A stretch of 64,000 nt of DNA, taken from the NCBI GenBank assembly GCA_008921705.1, contig VFFE01009205.1, forward strand, positions 2,602,229-2,666,228. The letters are read 5' to 3'. This stretch comes from Burhinus oedicnemus. Lineage: Eukaryota; Chordata; Aves; Charadriiformes; Burhinidae. Both the position numbers and the translations under genes were made by a program. Positions 49,077-59,680 of this stretch are shown here, piece after piece. The notes beneath the pieces were generated by a model. That model was not told the origin of the DNA, made no database searches, and saw only the letters and a program-made list of their open reading frames with translations. Within the stretch, counting starts at the first letter, position 1. Every line of letters starts with the position of its first letter.

Positions 49077-52000
49077 TTTTCTGTTCTATAGGAGTTCTTC
49101 TCCCTCCATCACTTCTGACTTTATTTTTAAAGCCATTTTCTATCAAGGCAAGATATGTTACTAAAAGTGGACTTTAGATTTTTGTACAATGCCTTGATGA
49201 CAAAATATGCCCTCTTGTTCCATGTTAGTCAATTTCTATTCTTGATTGACAGGATTCTAACAACTGAAAAGTACCCAGGGCTTTTAGAAACAGATTCAGT
49301 ATCAAATGTCTTCCCAGTTACAAATTACAAATATATGTACTTGCTAATATTGCATGTTGTTCAGGATCTTAATTTAACAACCTTATTTTAGTACATCATG
49401 GTTCTGAAATGCCAAGACTGAAACAAAAATCAAGAGGCTAGAACATGGAATATTTCTGTATGACATTCAATGCTAATTCTTAGCTACATTGAGGAGGTCT
49501 AGAACTGTTATAATACTGAAGTCATTAGCCTGACTGTTTATAACCTATTATTTAACTACAGCATAGCATTAAAGAGTCAGCTAGCTACATTTGCTACTCA
49601 GGGAGAGACATTTATCACCAAACAGAAATTCTGTACACTGTGGTTTTCCTGACATTTTCTCACCTGTTCACTATATATTGGAAACCATGATTCCTAAATT
49701 TTTTGTTAAATTCAACATAAAGTTTAATGAATTAGAGAAATATACTTAACTAAGAATTCTATTCGACAGGGATGAGTCTATGTCCTAACATTCATACACA
49801 TGCTCAGAAGGAAAGAGAATTTAGCAGTAGACTGCTTCCTACTATGAAAAGAAATGGCTGAAAACAAAACAAAAGAAAAAAACCTCTACTTTTTCTTACC
49901 CTGCTTTTACTTTATGGCTAAAATCAGAAATACAGATAGATGAAATTTTAATGTCTTTGCAATGAAAATGTTTTGAAACTTTATTAGAATTTCATCCTCC
50001 TCTCTCTTTGGGCCGTTTCTCATCCAGTTCATTTCAGACAATGACAGCCCTGTAGTGATCTTCTATTGACATTCAAAGAACTTTTTTCCATTGTCATATC
50101 ATTCAGTCCATCCATTTTTATGCTTCTGAGGATTTGTTTACTAAAATCTAATAATCTTAAGGCTCTTCAAAAGAATTTTCATCTTTCTGAATCAATTTGT
50201 TCTGTTCTCATACATCTTCAGTTTTCAGACATTAATTTATGAGAAAATTTTACAATATGTCATGAATTAAAGCTGTAAATTAAGGATGAAATTTCCACAT
50301 GAGCAGAAACTTTTGAGTGTTGCTAAATACCAGTAACTTTTGTAGCCGCTTTTATTTGTTGTCAAGAAAAAGGAAGAAGGATTACAAGTTGGAATAATTA
50401 GTATTGGAAACTAATCTTCACATTGAACTTTAATGGAAATGAATGGGGGATTTTTTGAGAGAGACTTTCAATCACTACTTTTATAAATAGTGAGCCTCTT
50501 ATCACTGTCTCTTAAACCCTTCATTATTTTTTTCTTTTCAGACTTTGAACTTGTTCTTCTAGTCCTAACAATGGACAGTTTAAACACACAAATAAAATCT
50601 AACATCTTTTAAAAAAGTAACTGGAAGGGAAAAGATGATACCTAGTACAATACATGTTAAACTCACTATAACCTTGAGAACAAAATTAGTATGTACAATG
50701 GCCATCACCCCAGTCCAGTTACCAGTGAATGAACTAGTAATCCCTGGAGTTAAACTCATGACTTTCCAAAGAACTTTAGATAAGTGCTATACAAATCAGT
50801 ATCTTCTTTGAATTAGATTTGTAAGGGATACCTCAAAATTGCCTGAACCTTAGAGCTCAGTAAAAAGTTCAGTTCCGCGATAAGCCACTTTGACAGAGGA
50901 TAAGAAGAATATGATGGACCCTTGCTAATTTAAGTGCCTTGAGAACCTATCAAATGTGGATGAGTTAAAGTTCATGTTAATGCACCCCAGTGGTAGCTAT
51001 TTAAGTAGGTATTATTCAATATTCCATTCAATTATGTTTTATCTTAAAAAGGTAACTCATTGCTGCTGTCCAAAACTTGGCTTCATAACTGGTAATATAT
51101 TTATCTATGCAGAGTAAGAATTTAACATTAAAGATTTAATGCCTTTAACACAAAAATGAGGCGGCATCAGAGCTTTTAGAAATGTATGTAAATTTTGTGC
51201 TACCCAATTTTTAATCTACAGACATTTTGATTTATAGGAATACTGCATCCTCCCACCTGTTAAATGGTACTTTTTTTCTTCAGTGCCATTTATCTAATTG
51301 TAATAAAACAGCACTTCCTCCCCTACTGATCAACACTGATATCATATCACTGGTAACAGAAGCTACTTCTGAAGTGTATGGAAGATCAGTATAATCAAAA
51401 ATCAATGATCTAAACTGAGGCTGGTTGTTCTATAATGTGGTTTATGTAATTTGATAATGCCAATCCTAATGGAGTTAAATATAATCCATCGAAATTTCAG
51501 CATGCAAGGGTCAATAGGGAGTGCAATGCCTCACTTCCCAGCAATTACCACTTATTACTGGGGCAGTGCTTTTGCTTTGCTGTTCCACTTGCCTCAATAA
51601 ATAATATTTGGAGACCCTGCAGCTGCAGTCAATAGAGTACAGTTTTATTGTCATAGCTTCATAGTCGGATCAATACCAACTCTTCCGAGACACAGGAGAG
51701 AACCACCACACGCCATTCTAATGAAACCATGTGTTTTTATGATTCTGAAATTATACATTTTATTCATTGCTCATGCTTAATGTCACTGTTGCTTTTAATA
51801 GGACCCCTTTGACTATACTTTTACGTGCCCTTCATATGACATTTATGCGTACAAAGAAAGGGAATTTGTGTTCTGAAAATGAGTTATAGTGAACCAAAAT
51901 TGTAAACATTTCCTGATTTTTTTTCCTGATGTTGGCTTCAGTTACAATATTTCCCTACGTTGCTGTGTCAGAGTTGAGAATAAACTAGAAAATAACCAAA

Positions 52001-53403
52001 GTGTCTAAGTGGACATCATGCTGCAGTTTAAAATCCATTAAAGGCCAATGTAAGCTTCACTCTCTCAGGAGTGTGATTCTGGGCCTCAGAACAAAAACTG
52101 GTTAAAAAAATTTATTATTTTTAAATATGTCCAAAAAGATATCTGCATCTCTATGAAATTTTACGTGACAGCTTTCTGTGCAAACACAGGACTCGGAGGC
52201 TGGTGATGCAACTCTAAAAGAAGCTTAAATTTAAAGAATTAAAAGCAGCTCAATTTAAAGGAACAAGTTCCATCAAAGAAAGCTGGGCTCAATTCAGGAA
52301 GTCCATGTAAGATGCAGGTTAAATTCTCTTGTGCAAACATCAGTAGTGACGTGAATAAGTGATAGGGAGTGTGAGCTGGTGTAAGGAGTTCTCATTTAAA
52401 TCAGGAAAGTATTGCTTGTGAAGTCGTTCAAGAGCATGTGAATCTTTTTATTCTTAAGTGGGACATAGACCTTTTTTACTATGCCATCTAAATAGATATA
52501 ACAAATAGCTATGGACAATATTTGTATTCTGAGATTTGCACAAACAAGACAAGTTTTCTTTTCACCAGCCTCCTTTTTATCCTGCTTTTCATCATAGTTG
52601 GGTATAAGGTGCATAAAAAAATACATCGATGGCTCAAAATTGAGAAATCAAAGAGGTTCTGGAAGTATCGGAAGAAAATTACAGCCCTTCTAGGTTAATG
52701 ACAAATACAACATATGAAAAGAGTCAATACAAAAGGAAAAGTAGAGAAAATATCTTTACATTGCAGCTATTTTCACTAACATTTGCTTTTAAATTACATG
52801 ACAATTTTCCAGGAAACAGATTATACCATGGAAGCAATTTTCTTTACAATTATTTTTCAACTATTACTTGTATTTTTTACATCTCATGCCAGTGATGATT
52901 CATCACAGGATTAGAGAAATAAAGTGATCAGTCATTTCCATGAGTAACATAGATGTGTTTTCAATGAATTCTTTGGGAACACCGAAAGCTCAATTTTTGC
53001 TGCTGGTAAAAATCCCACAAGATGTATAGACACTGAAAGTCTGTTCGATGATTTAAAGCCAGGTAAAAAAGGTGAGGAAGGATTTCAACATTTTTTTAAA
53101 ACAGAGACCCTCTTTCCAACACCTTCAGGAGGGAGTTTTCCTTTGCAGTAGCATAAATATTTATAACACTCACCACCACCTGCACAATCATCCCCATAAA
53201 CTGATATGCTCTCATAACTACTGGTAATGAAATGTGTTTTACACTACAAGCCTTTGGCAATGTGTCTATGCAGTGCAGACATTATCAAAACAAGAGCACT
53301 AGCAAGCTTACTACTGTGGCACAGCTATTGGCTATTTTAAGGTGTTTTCTTTCCCAGACAGACATCTCACATGCACATATGTATGTATACAAAACTGCAG
53401 GAA
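49077..53403. other. AT-rich noncoding DNA, no gene recognised
   Basis: No protein-like frame was recognised. One block (about 51410-51620) has mixed composition that resembles a conserved noncoding element. Otherwise the region is AT-rich unique DNA with short homopolymer runs. Confidence 0.5.
51410..51620. other. Candidate conserved noncoding element
   Basis: The block contains GTTCTATAATGTGGTTTATG, GATAATGCCAATCCTAATGG (with a TAATCC-like bicoid-class core on one strand), CAGCAATTACCACTTATTAC and CTGCAGCTGCAG. It lacks repeat signatures and is less AT-biased than its flanks. Enhancer function is inferred only. Confidence 0.27.
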
Positions 53404-53600
53404 GCAGTGTTGCCTAGAAGCTAGGGCAGACTTTTGGGATTCAGGTTCTACTCCCATTTTTTTCCACTGATTTACTGGTAAATTTTTGGGACCTTTATCT
53501 TTTCATAACTCATGTCGCAACTTGTAAAATAGAATACTGATACCTTGTTATTTTATGTGCTTTAAAATTAATGAATGGAAAATGGCATGTATGAAATAAA
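53404..53600 (+). mobile_element. MIR SINE
   Basis: This is a nearly full-length decayed MIR in plus orientation. The tRNA-like head runs to the B-box-like CAGGTTCTACTCCC (53442-53455). CACTGATTTACTGGTAA (CCACTGACTTGCTGTGTGA in the consensus) and CTTGTAAAATAGAATACTGA (CATCTGTAAAATGGGGATAATA) follow, then the tail AAAATGGCATGTATGAAATAAAC. This is the clearest MIR in the window. Family assignment is from memory of the consensus. Confidence 0.8.
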
Positions 53601-54158
53601 CACTCTATGAATATTGTATTTATATTTGTATGTATCTAGGTTTTTAAATGACCGGTTTGGAGTTGACAGTATATAGTTACCTCATTGTAGAATAACTATG
53701 CTGATTCTCTTTGGGACACCTAGAATATCATTGTTATCAATGCAACATTACTGAACTACTTCAGCAACTATTTGGGAAAGTTAACAATTTTTAAGGTATC
53801 TAGAATGATTTCGAATTAATAATAATGTCAAAACAGAAAAATGAAAATTAATAAATTTCTTAATTTAAAATCTTTCTAGAAGGTATAACTATTTAAAATC
53901 ACGGCTAAGATCCAAAATTATCTTTACAACATATGAGTGGTCTTTGCGGGTTTGTTGGTCATCATCCAACTTTGTGCAATTTCAACATTTTTATAATGGA
54001 ATATGTAGGATAAAATTCCAGGTTTACAATAAAATTTTGGCAGAACAGACCTTTATGTTCAACTGTAAAAATCTTCTCATTGTACATAAAAAATAAAAAG
54101 CAACTAGTTACACACAATGAGAAAAGAATCTGGATAAAGACCATGAAATAATAAAAGT

Positions 54159-54229
54159 TGATCCAAAGCTCACTGAAGACAATAGAAGACTCTTCCACTG
54201 ATTACAGTGGATATAGGATAGGATCCTAA
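54159..54229. repeat. Ancient palindromic (foldback) interspersed repeat
   Basis: TGATCCAAAGCTCACTGAAG and ACAATAGAAGACTCTTCCAC then TGATTACAGTGG...AGGATCCT pair imperfectly around the centre GAAGACTCTTC. This follows the old amniote foldback element of the type GATCCAAAGCCCATTGAAGTCAATGGAAAGACTCCCATTGACTTCAATGG. It is decayed but recognisable. Confidence 0.75.
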
Positions 54230-54245
54230 ATGGAAAAATTAAGGC

Positions 54246-54345
54246 ATTCATCCAGTGAAGCACTTAAACATGAGAATAGTCTCACTTAAATCTCATTGAA
54301 AACCTCTTAGTTTTCATTTCAGCAGGATTACTTGCAGGGTGAGAA
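54246..54345. repeat. Ancient palindromic repeat, CACTTAA type
   Basis: CATCCAGTGAAGCACTTAAA and CATGAGAATAGTCTCACTTA, then AATCTCATTGAAA, follow the left half and centre of an old foldback repeat of the type ATCCAGCAAAGCACTTAAGCA...GTCCCATTGA. The right arm is poorly preserved (TTCAGCAGGATTACTTG). It directly neighbours another foldback repeat. Confidence 0.65.
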
Positions 54346-57300
54346 ATGACTCAGTATGAGCCGGGATAACAGAATACGGCCCCTGGAGTCGTATACCTAG
54401 ACCAGATCTTTGTGTCAAGGAATGCAGTCTGTATCCACATCTTTAAACAGTCATAGAGGCTACTTTAGCCTAGCTGAATTACAGTTGATGAAGTGTTGCC
54501 AAGCTGAAGAATGGAGTAAGTCTCATAGCATGCCATCGCCACCTTCACAGAAGGAGGTTGGTCACTATGCTACATCATGCAAAAGGCATAGCTGTTCCTA
54601 GCCTTCCACTACCACATTAGTTCTGCTGCTAAGTTTGCTGGATCACTCAGAGACATGTTTGTTTCATAATGAAAAGCAACCAAGAAATCTGAAGAAGGAA
54701 CTTTTTCCCATGAGTAGACATTTTGGCCATCTTCATACTTTATTTCTTCTCTGAGAATATGATAGGGAAGTTTTGTATGATAGAACAAGTTGTCTTTTAG
54801 CTAGATTGCACATGATGGCAGGAGGGAGGCTATTATTTAGCTATGCATTAGTAAAAGTGAACAAGAAAGGCCAGCTTGTTCCTACATAAAAATAAACCAT
54901 ACCGTAAAAACTGAGGCCAAGATTAGGATATTGCTGTAAATATAAAATCCACCACTTTTTAAAGACCATACCAGTGTCAGTTCACTCCTTGGTTATCAAC
55001 AGAAGTATACACAATATGTGTAGACACTAGAGTTGTGCAGTATTTTCTCTTTAAACTGTCATACATAGGCATTGATTATTCAGTGAAAACAGGACAGCTC
55101 TGCCAATCCTTGTATCCCTGACATGCGATACTTAAAGGTGGAAGAAATATAAAATGAAGAGGCTATACATTAATTGTTGAGAAAAGTATAACCCAAGAGC
55201 AAAAGAGATACCTTTCAGTGTGTTTTTTTAAATGAAATCACAGGTCAAAGGAGATTACTGTTGCATATGGAAGTGTTCAGTTGTACTGATATTTTTTTCC
55301 TAACAAAAACATTTTTAGGTGGAGAAATGCTCATATATTTTACAATGAAATGTTATTGAAAATGGCTATGTCTTGGGAAATGAATGGGATCTTATACTGT
55401 CACTGAACATATTAAAAGGGACGAAAGACCATAAGTTAACTCCTTATGGTTCTCATTTGAAATGTGTCAAAGCATCACTAGAACTAGATAATTCATTACA
55501 ATCCAGTGCAGTTAAGCACCTCATAAAGTTAATATTCAACACTTGTATTTACAGCACTTTCACTTAAGTAGGTTTTTAGGCATGTTTTTTAAACCAAACT
55601 AGTGTTGACACAATTATTTCATTTTGCCTTGTTGTCAGTATGAGATAATCATATTTTTCTTTATTGAATGCTTTTCCAAAGTCAGACCAATTACTTGTGT
55701 TATAGCACAATAGAGCAACAACTGGAACACACCATTCCCAATGGGGAGGACATGGCATGTATGAAAGGGCCAGAACTTTCAGTCCTTTTTCTTAGCCTTC
55801 CAAGAAATAATGTCTCCCTTCCGCTTTATAAAAAAGCACAGTACGGGACTGGGGCAGAATTCCTTTTTTTTCTTGAAAGTTATACTTCTGTTTTACTCTA
55901 CAAGGCATCTAGAGATTTTCCATGCTTTTCATAACGAACACCAGAAAACAGGCTGCAGTTTTCATCTTCCTTACCCATGCAACACATAGAAGAGGAGAAA
56001 ATACAGTCACGCCAGTAGATGTATAAATTATTTGTTATTGTCTTACCTTTCTCCCCCAAAATAAAAATATTTTGACAATGAAGTTGCCTAGATTAATCTA
56101 TTAGTTATTCCACAGTCCTACTGCAATCCACTTCATCATTTTCCCTGTAAAATTGTAAAAAAAATTAAAAAATCCTCCTTGTAAGAATAGGCAGTATTTC
56201 TGATCTTTATATTGTCTTTTTATGATGTAAACACTCCAGAAAAAGAAAATCTTTATATTTATAAAATGCTAGCACATGATCTTAGTTTGGATGCAAATAA
56301 TAAACAACAGTGTTAGTATTGCAGTAAACATGGTATAAAAATGTGTGTAGGAAAGTTTGCAGTAAGAAGAAACTTCTAATACTTTTTTTTTTTAAATTAC
56401 TCTGTTGTTTTCAACTTTATCAACTAGCCTAAGAAAAGATACTGCCACCCCTTAAAAATCCTATTGTGAAAAATTAATTGTAGTAACGATGATAAAGTAT
56501 CTTTGAAATGCTTCTATCTAGGACTGTGTCAAATAATGACATCAGAAAAGAAATAGAACGAAAATATTATCTATAGTCTGTTGCAATTATTGCTCAAAAC
56601 CATAGACAATTACATATGATTTGAGGGTGTGCAGTTCTACTAGTTCTGGAATTAATTCACGCATTGGTTGTTTTATGTATACTTTCTGATTCTGTTCAGT
56701 GTCACAAAATATATTGAAAACTCTTAACACCTTTTAAAACTAGATTCACTTCTGATGCAATAACAGAGATTGGTCCAATAAAGTAGAATGAAAATCCATT
56801 TGTGAACCTTTTCGCTGAAGTATATTAAAAAAAATCTCCTGTTATTTGAGCTTACCTTATAAAATGTTTACATGCCATTAAATAGTACTAACATCTCCTG
56901 TGTAAATTAAATGGGCTGTGATGTTCCCTGTGTCCTAAAGAGCAGTAGTACTTGAGGCTATAAAAATACCTTCATGTAATAAATCAAACGCTCTGCTCCT
57001 AAAACTGGAATTATAAAAATAAAGGGACACAATCCCTGCCTAATTAGCTTGTCTGTACATGCATTGCTCTGCAAGCACTATAAACAAAAGTCTTTTTAAA
57101 CTACAGTAGTTCCTACAACTCGGCATACTTTAAGTGTTAGTACCGGCTCCAGGAGGGAGAATTTATTTTTCAGAATAATTTTGAGAAAAAAATTTAAGGT
57201 ATGCGTGCTAGTTTGTTAAAGATTTTTCCATCTATATGAAAGGTAGCGGGTAGCACTGTTTGACAGTATAGAAGTCTGACACAACAGTCTAAATTCAGAG

Positions 57301-58224
57301 GGGAGGCAGGAGTGAGGTAAGTTGATCCTTTTCATGCTCACTTAAAATACTTGCTTTCATCCATTTACTGATGTGTAAGTGGAAGGAAGCCTAACTTGGC
57401 ATGAAGGCAGGTACAAATGTTAAGCTGAACTAGAAACCTTTTTTCCCTCAGTTTACATGTTTCTGCATGCCCTGTTAGTTTCTTTCTTTGTTACATTCCT
57501 CTCCACTGAACCTTTTGCAAATAATGTTTGTCAACATGAGAGTTTGGCAAACCTTTCTGTTTCCATTTAGTTTCACTTTTGGAAACACTTTTGGCTTCAG
57601 TTGAATAGACAAGTGGTATCTTTAGGTAAGCCTATTCTACAAAGAGTAAAATGTATGTTGTAGTGGCTGAGCCATTTTATCTGCTAGAGCCACTTTTCTG
57701 TCTACCACAAAACTGAGTGTTACCGAAACTTAGCTGAGAGCTGAAAGAATTACTCATGCGGAAAAGTTTTTGTATCGTGCATATTTTTTACATTAAAAAA
57801 TAATTTGAAATTAATTGAATCAATATACAGTAGTTACCAGAAATAAACGGCACGCATTCTTGCTCAGCTCTCACCTAGACTGATCCTTAAATGAGTATTT
57901 ATTGACTGTATCCCAAGTTATGTTATCCAAGGTTAAAACCGTTCCCATCTGTGCTAACGGTTGGTATAACAAAATGTTGTGGAGTCGGCAGGCTGAACTG
58001 CTCTCCCATTTCCTTGAAGATGAGCACACAAGACAAGTGCTCCAGCTACGAAGCTAGTTTGTATTAGAATCCAAGAAAAATAAACTGGAGCAAGTAATTC
58101 TTTAAAGCTACAAAAAGATTGAATAGGTTGAAAACAAATCTCCCCTCTGCCCATGAGGGCTTTGCAGAATTGCTCCTTTTCTCCATCCTGCTTTCCAATC
58201 CAGCAACATTAGTGTCCTCAGTTT
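54346..58224. other. AT-rich noncoding DNA, no gene recognised
   Basis: This is AT-rich unique DNA with short open frames only and T or A runs at 56382-56391 and 56157-56170. No repeat family and no credible gene model were recognised. Confidence 0.5.
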
Positions 58225-58591
58225 TTGTAACAGTCTCTGCTGAGTCCCCTTGCCCGCCATCCCCTGCGCTTGCCTGGGAGGCTGATCCCTCCCTTGGGCT
58301 GCGGCATCGCTCCTGCCAGCGGGCACCACGGTGCTGCCGCTGCCCGGCAGAGCTCAGACCCTCTCCTTCTCATGGACTTCCCCTCCCTCACAGGCCTTCA
58401 GCATCTGGGGTTTTGTTCCAGAGGACATACAGTAAATTACAGACAAATGGAGCCAGACCAAATGTTTTTGCCACCTAATCACACCTGGTGAAGATGATGG
58501 TTATTTTGGTGATGTTTTTGCAGTCTGTTTTCCTGACATTGTCAGTGGTGCTGCTTTGTGGTTAAACGCCATCACAGTGCTTCTTGGCTGC

Positions 58592-58613
58592 TTTTTTTTT
58601 TTTTTTTTTTTTT
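58592..58613. repeat. T22 homopolymer
   Basis: Twenty-two T bases sit inside the GC-rich block. Read on the minus strand this is an A22 run following TATAAAACTCTT, which could be the tail of a retroposed sequence lying to its right (about 58614 onward). No target-site duplication was identified. Confidence 0.9.
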
Positions 58614-58784
58614 AAGAGTTTTATAACCATTAGTGAGAGGCAGCTCACCTGATCTACCAGGTGCAGAGGAGAGAGGCAGCCCCGCCTGCCATGGAAGTCT
58701 GGGACAGGCCTCTTGGTGTGCCTCCCCACCAGCTGCAGGTCCACCAGGTGACGAATCTGCCCTGCTGGGTGGTACTTGGTTGGA

Positions 58785-58840
58785 GCTAGAGTTGGAGTTG
58801 GAGGATAAGGAGGAGGAGGAGGAGGAAGAGGAAGAAGAAC
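58785..58840 (+). repeat. GGA/GAA purine-rich repeat
   Basis: An imperfect trinucleotide tract is built of GGA and GAA with GTTGGA units at its left. A homopurine strand of this length can form triplex structures and yields poly-Glu or poly-Ser in spurious frames. Confidence 0.8.
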
Positions 58841-59128
58841 GTGGCCTGAGAGCAAGTTGTTTCACTGTTATGGTGGGTATGGGCCTGAGCTGGTTTTCCT
58901 CCCAGCGAGGTTTCTGGTTTGAGCAGCTTAGAGGCCACTGGTGAGGGGGTGGTATGTGATGGCAGCTCTCCCCCAGCTTTGCCCCTCCTTGGTGCAAAAG
59001 CTGAAGGAAGTGCTGTGGTGACAAGGTGGTCCCCTGTGTCCCCTGGCTGCCTGTGCTAGGGGCAGGGTGGCTGCTAGCTACCCGGGCTGGGCTTGGTGCT
59101 TCCAGTGGGGGAGCCTGAGGGAGCCAGT

Positions 59129-59155
59129 GGGAGGGCACAGCTGGGAGGCTGTGGG
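59129..59155 (+). other. Potential G-quadruplex motif
   Basis: Four GGG runs are separated by loops of 1, 7 and 7 bases, which satisfies the G3+N1-7 pattern. It lies in the G-rich right half of the GC block. Confidence 0.65.
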
Positions 59156-59660
59156 AGGAAGCCTTGGGAACCTTCTGGAACCCTTGGAAAGGTGGTGGCC
59201 TCAGGCAGATCTCTGCCTGCCAGTAGTTACTCCTTTGTGCTGTAGTGAGAGAGACCTGCTGTGGCTATTTGATGTGTTTCCCCCTGTGTTTTGTACCTAT
59301 GAGGCAGCCGGTCCGTGTGGGCAGGGCCCTGGGGAATCCTCCACGGTGAGGCCTGAGGGGTCCTGGGGTCCACCCTGGGGCACTGCTGTCCTCCGGGCTC
59401 CCTCCCCGCTGTGGGGGTGCTGCGGGTGGGGCCCATCCCGCTCCGGGTGCCATGGTCAGGGTTTTCTTCTCTGTATACTCAGTGCAGGAGTTCAGCAAGA
59501 GAAGCAACATACATTGAAGTTTGACAAGTGCCAGGTGAAAATAGCTGGCTTGTTGTTGTTTGAAATGTGTCGTTTTGCATTATGTTTGGTACATAAACTT
59601 TGTGTGAGGCATGCACTGCTGTTTACTTCCCTGCCAAAAAGTATCTGTGTTTTTAAAAGA

Positions 59661-59679
59661 AAAAAAAGGGGGGGGGGGG
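59661..59679 (+). repeat. A7G12 homopolymer pair
   Basis: Seven A bases are followed by twelve G bases. This is low-complexity sequence, prone to length variation and sequencing error. Confidence 0.9.
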
Positions 59680-59680
59680 T

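Larger units (their letters stand above)
58225..59480. other. GC-rich block in AT-rich surroundings
   Basis: Over about 1.25 kb the composition changes sharply to GC-rich, with local CpG clusters (58250-58350 and 59390-59460) unlike the rest of the window. Several long open frames overlap on both strands (188 codons minus at 58572-59138, 205 codons plus at 59067-59684). They are rich in Ser, Pro, Gly or Lys runs and are expected by chance in GC-rich DNA, where stops are scarce. No domain was recognised. It could be a lineage-specific insertion, a retrocopy, a minor CpG island or exon of a noncoding RNA, or a GC-biased recombination hotspot relic. Confidence 0.6.

Noticed and set aside
50740..50800. 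AAGTGCTATACAAATCAGT, like a MIR tail
   Set aside because: Only about 20 bases match and no SINE head lies upstream.
52265..52410. CAATTCAGGAAG...AAATCAGGAAAG, reminiscent of a foldback repeat
   Set aside because: The two words are in the same orientation rather than inverted, and the interior does not follow any foldback type I recognise.
58572..59138. A 188-codon minus-strand frame rich in Ser, Pro and Lys
   Set aside because: The Ser run is the GGA/GAA repeat and the Lys run is the T22 homopolymer. GC-rich sequence lacks stops, so the frame is expected by chance.
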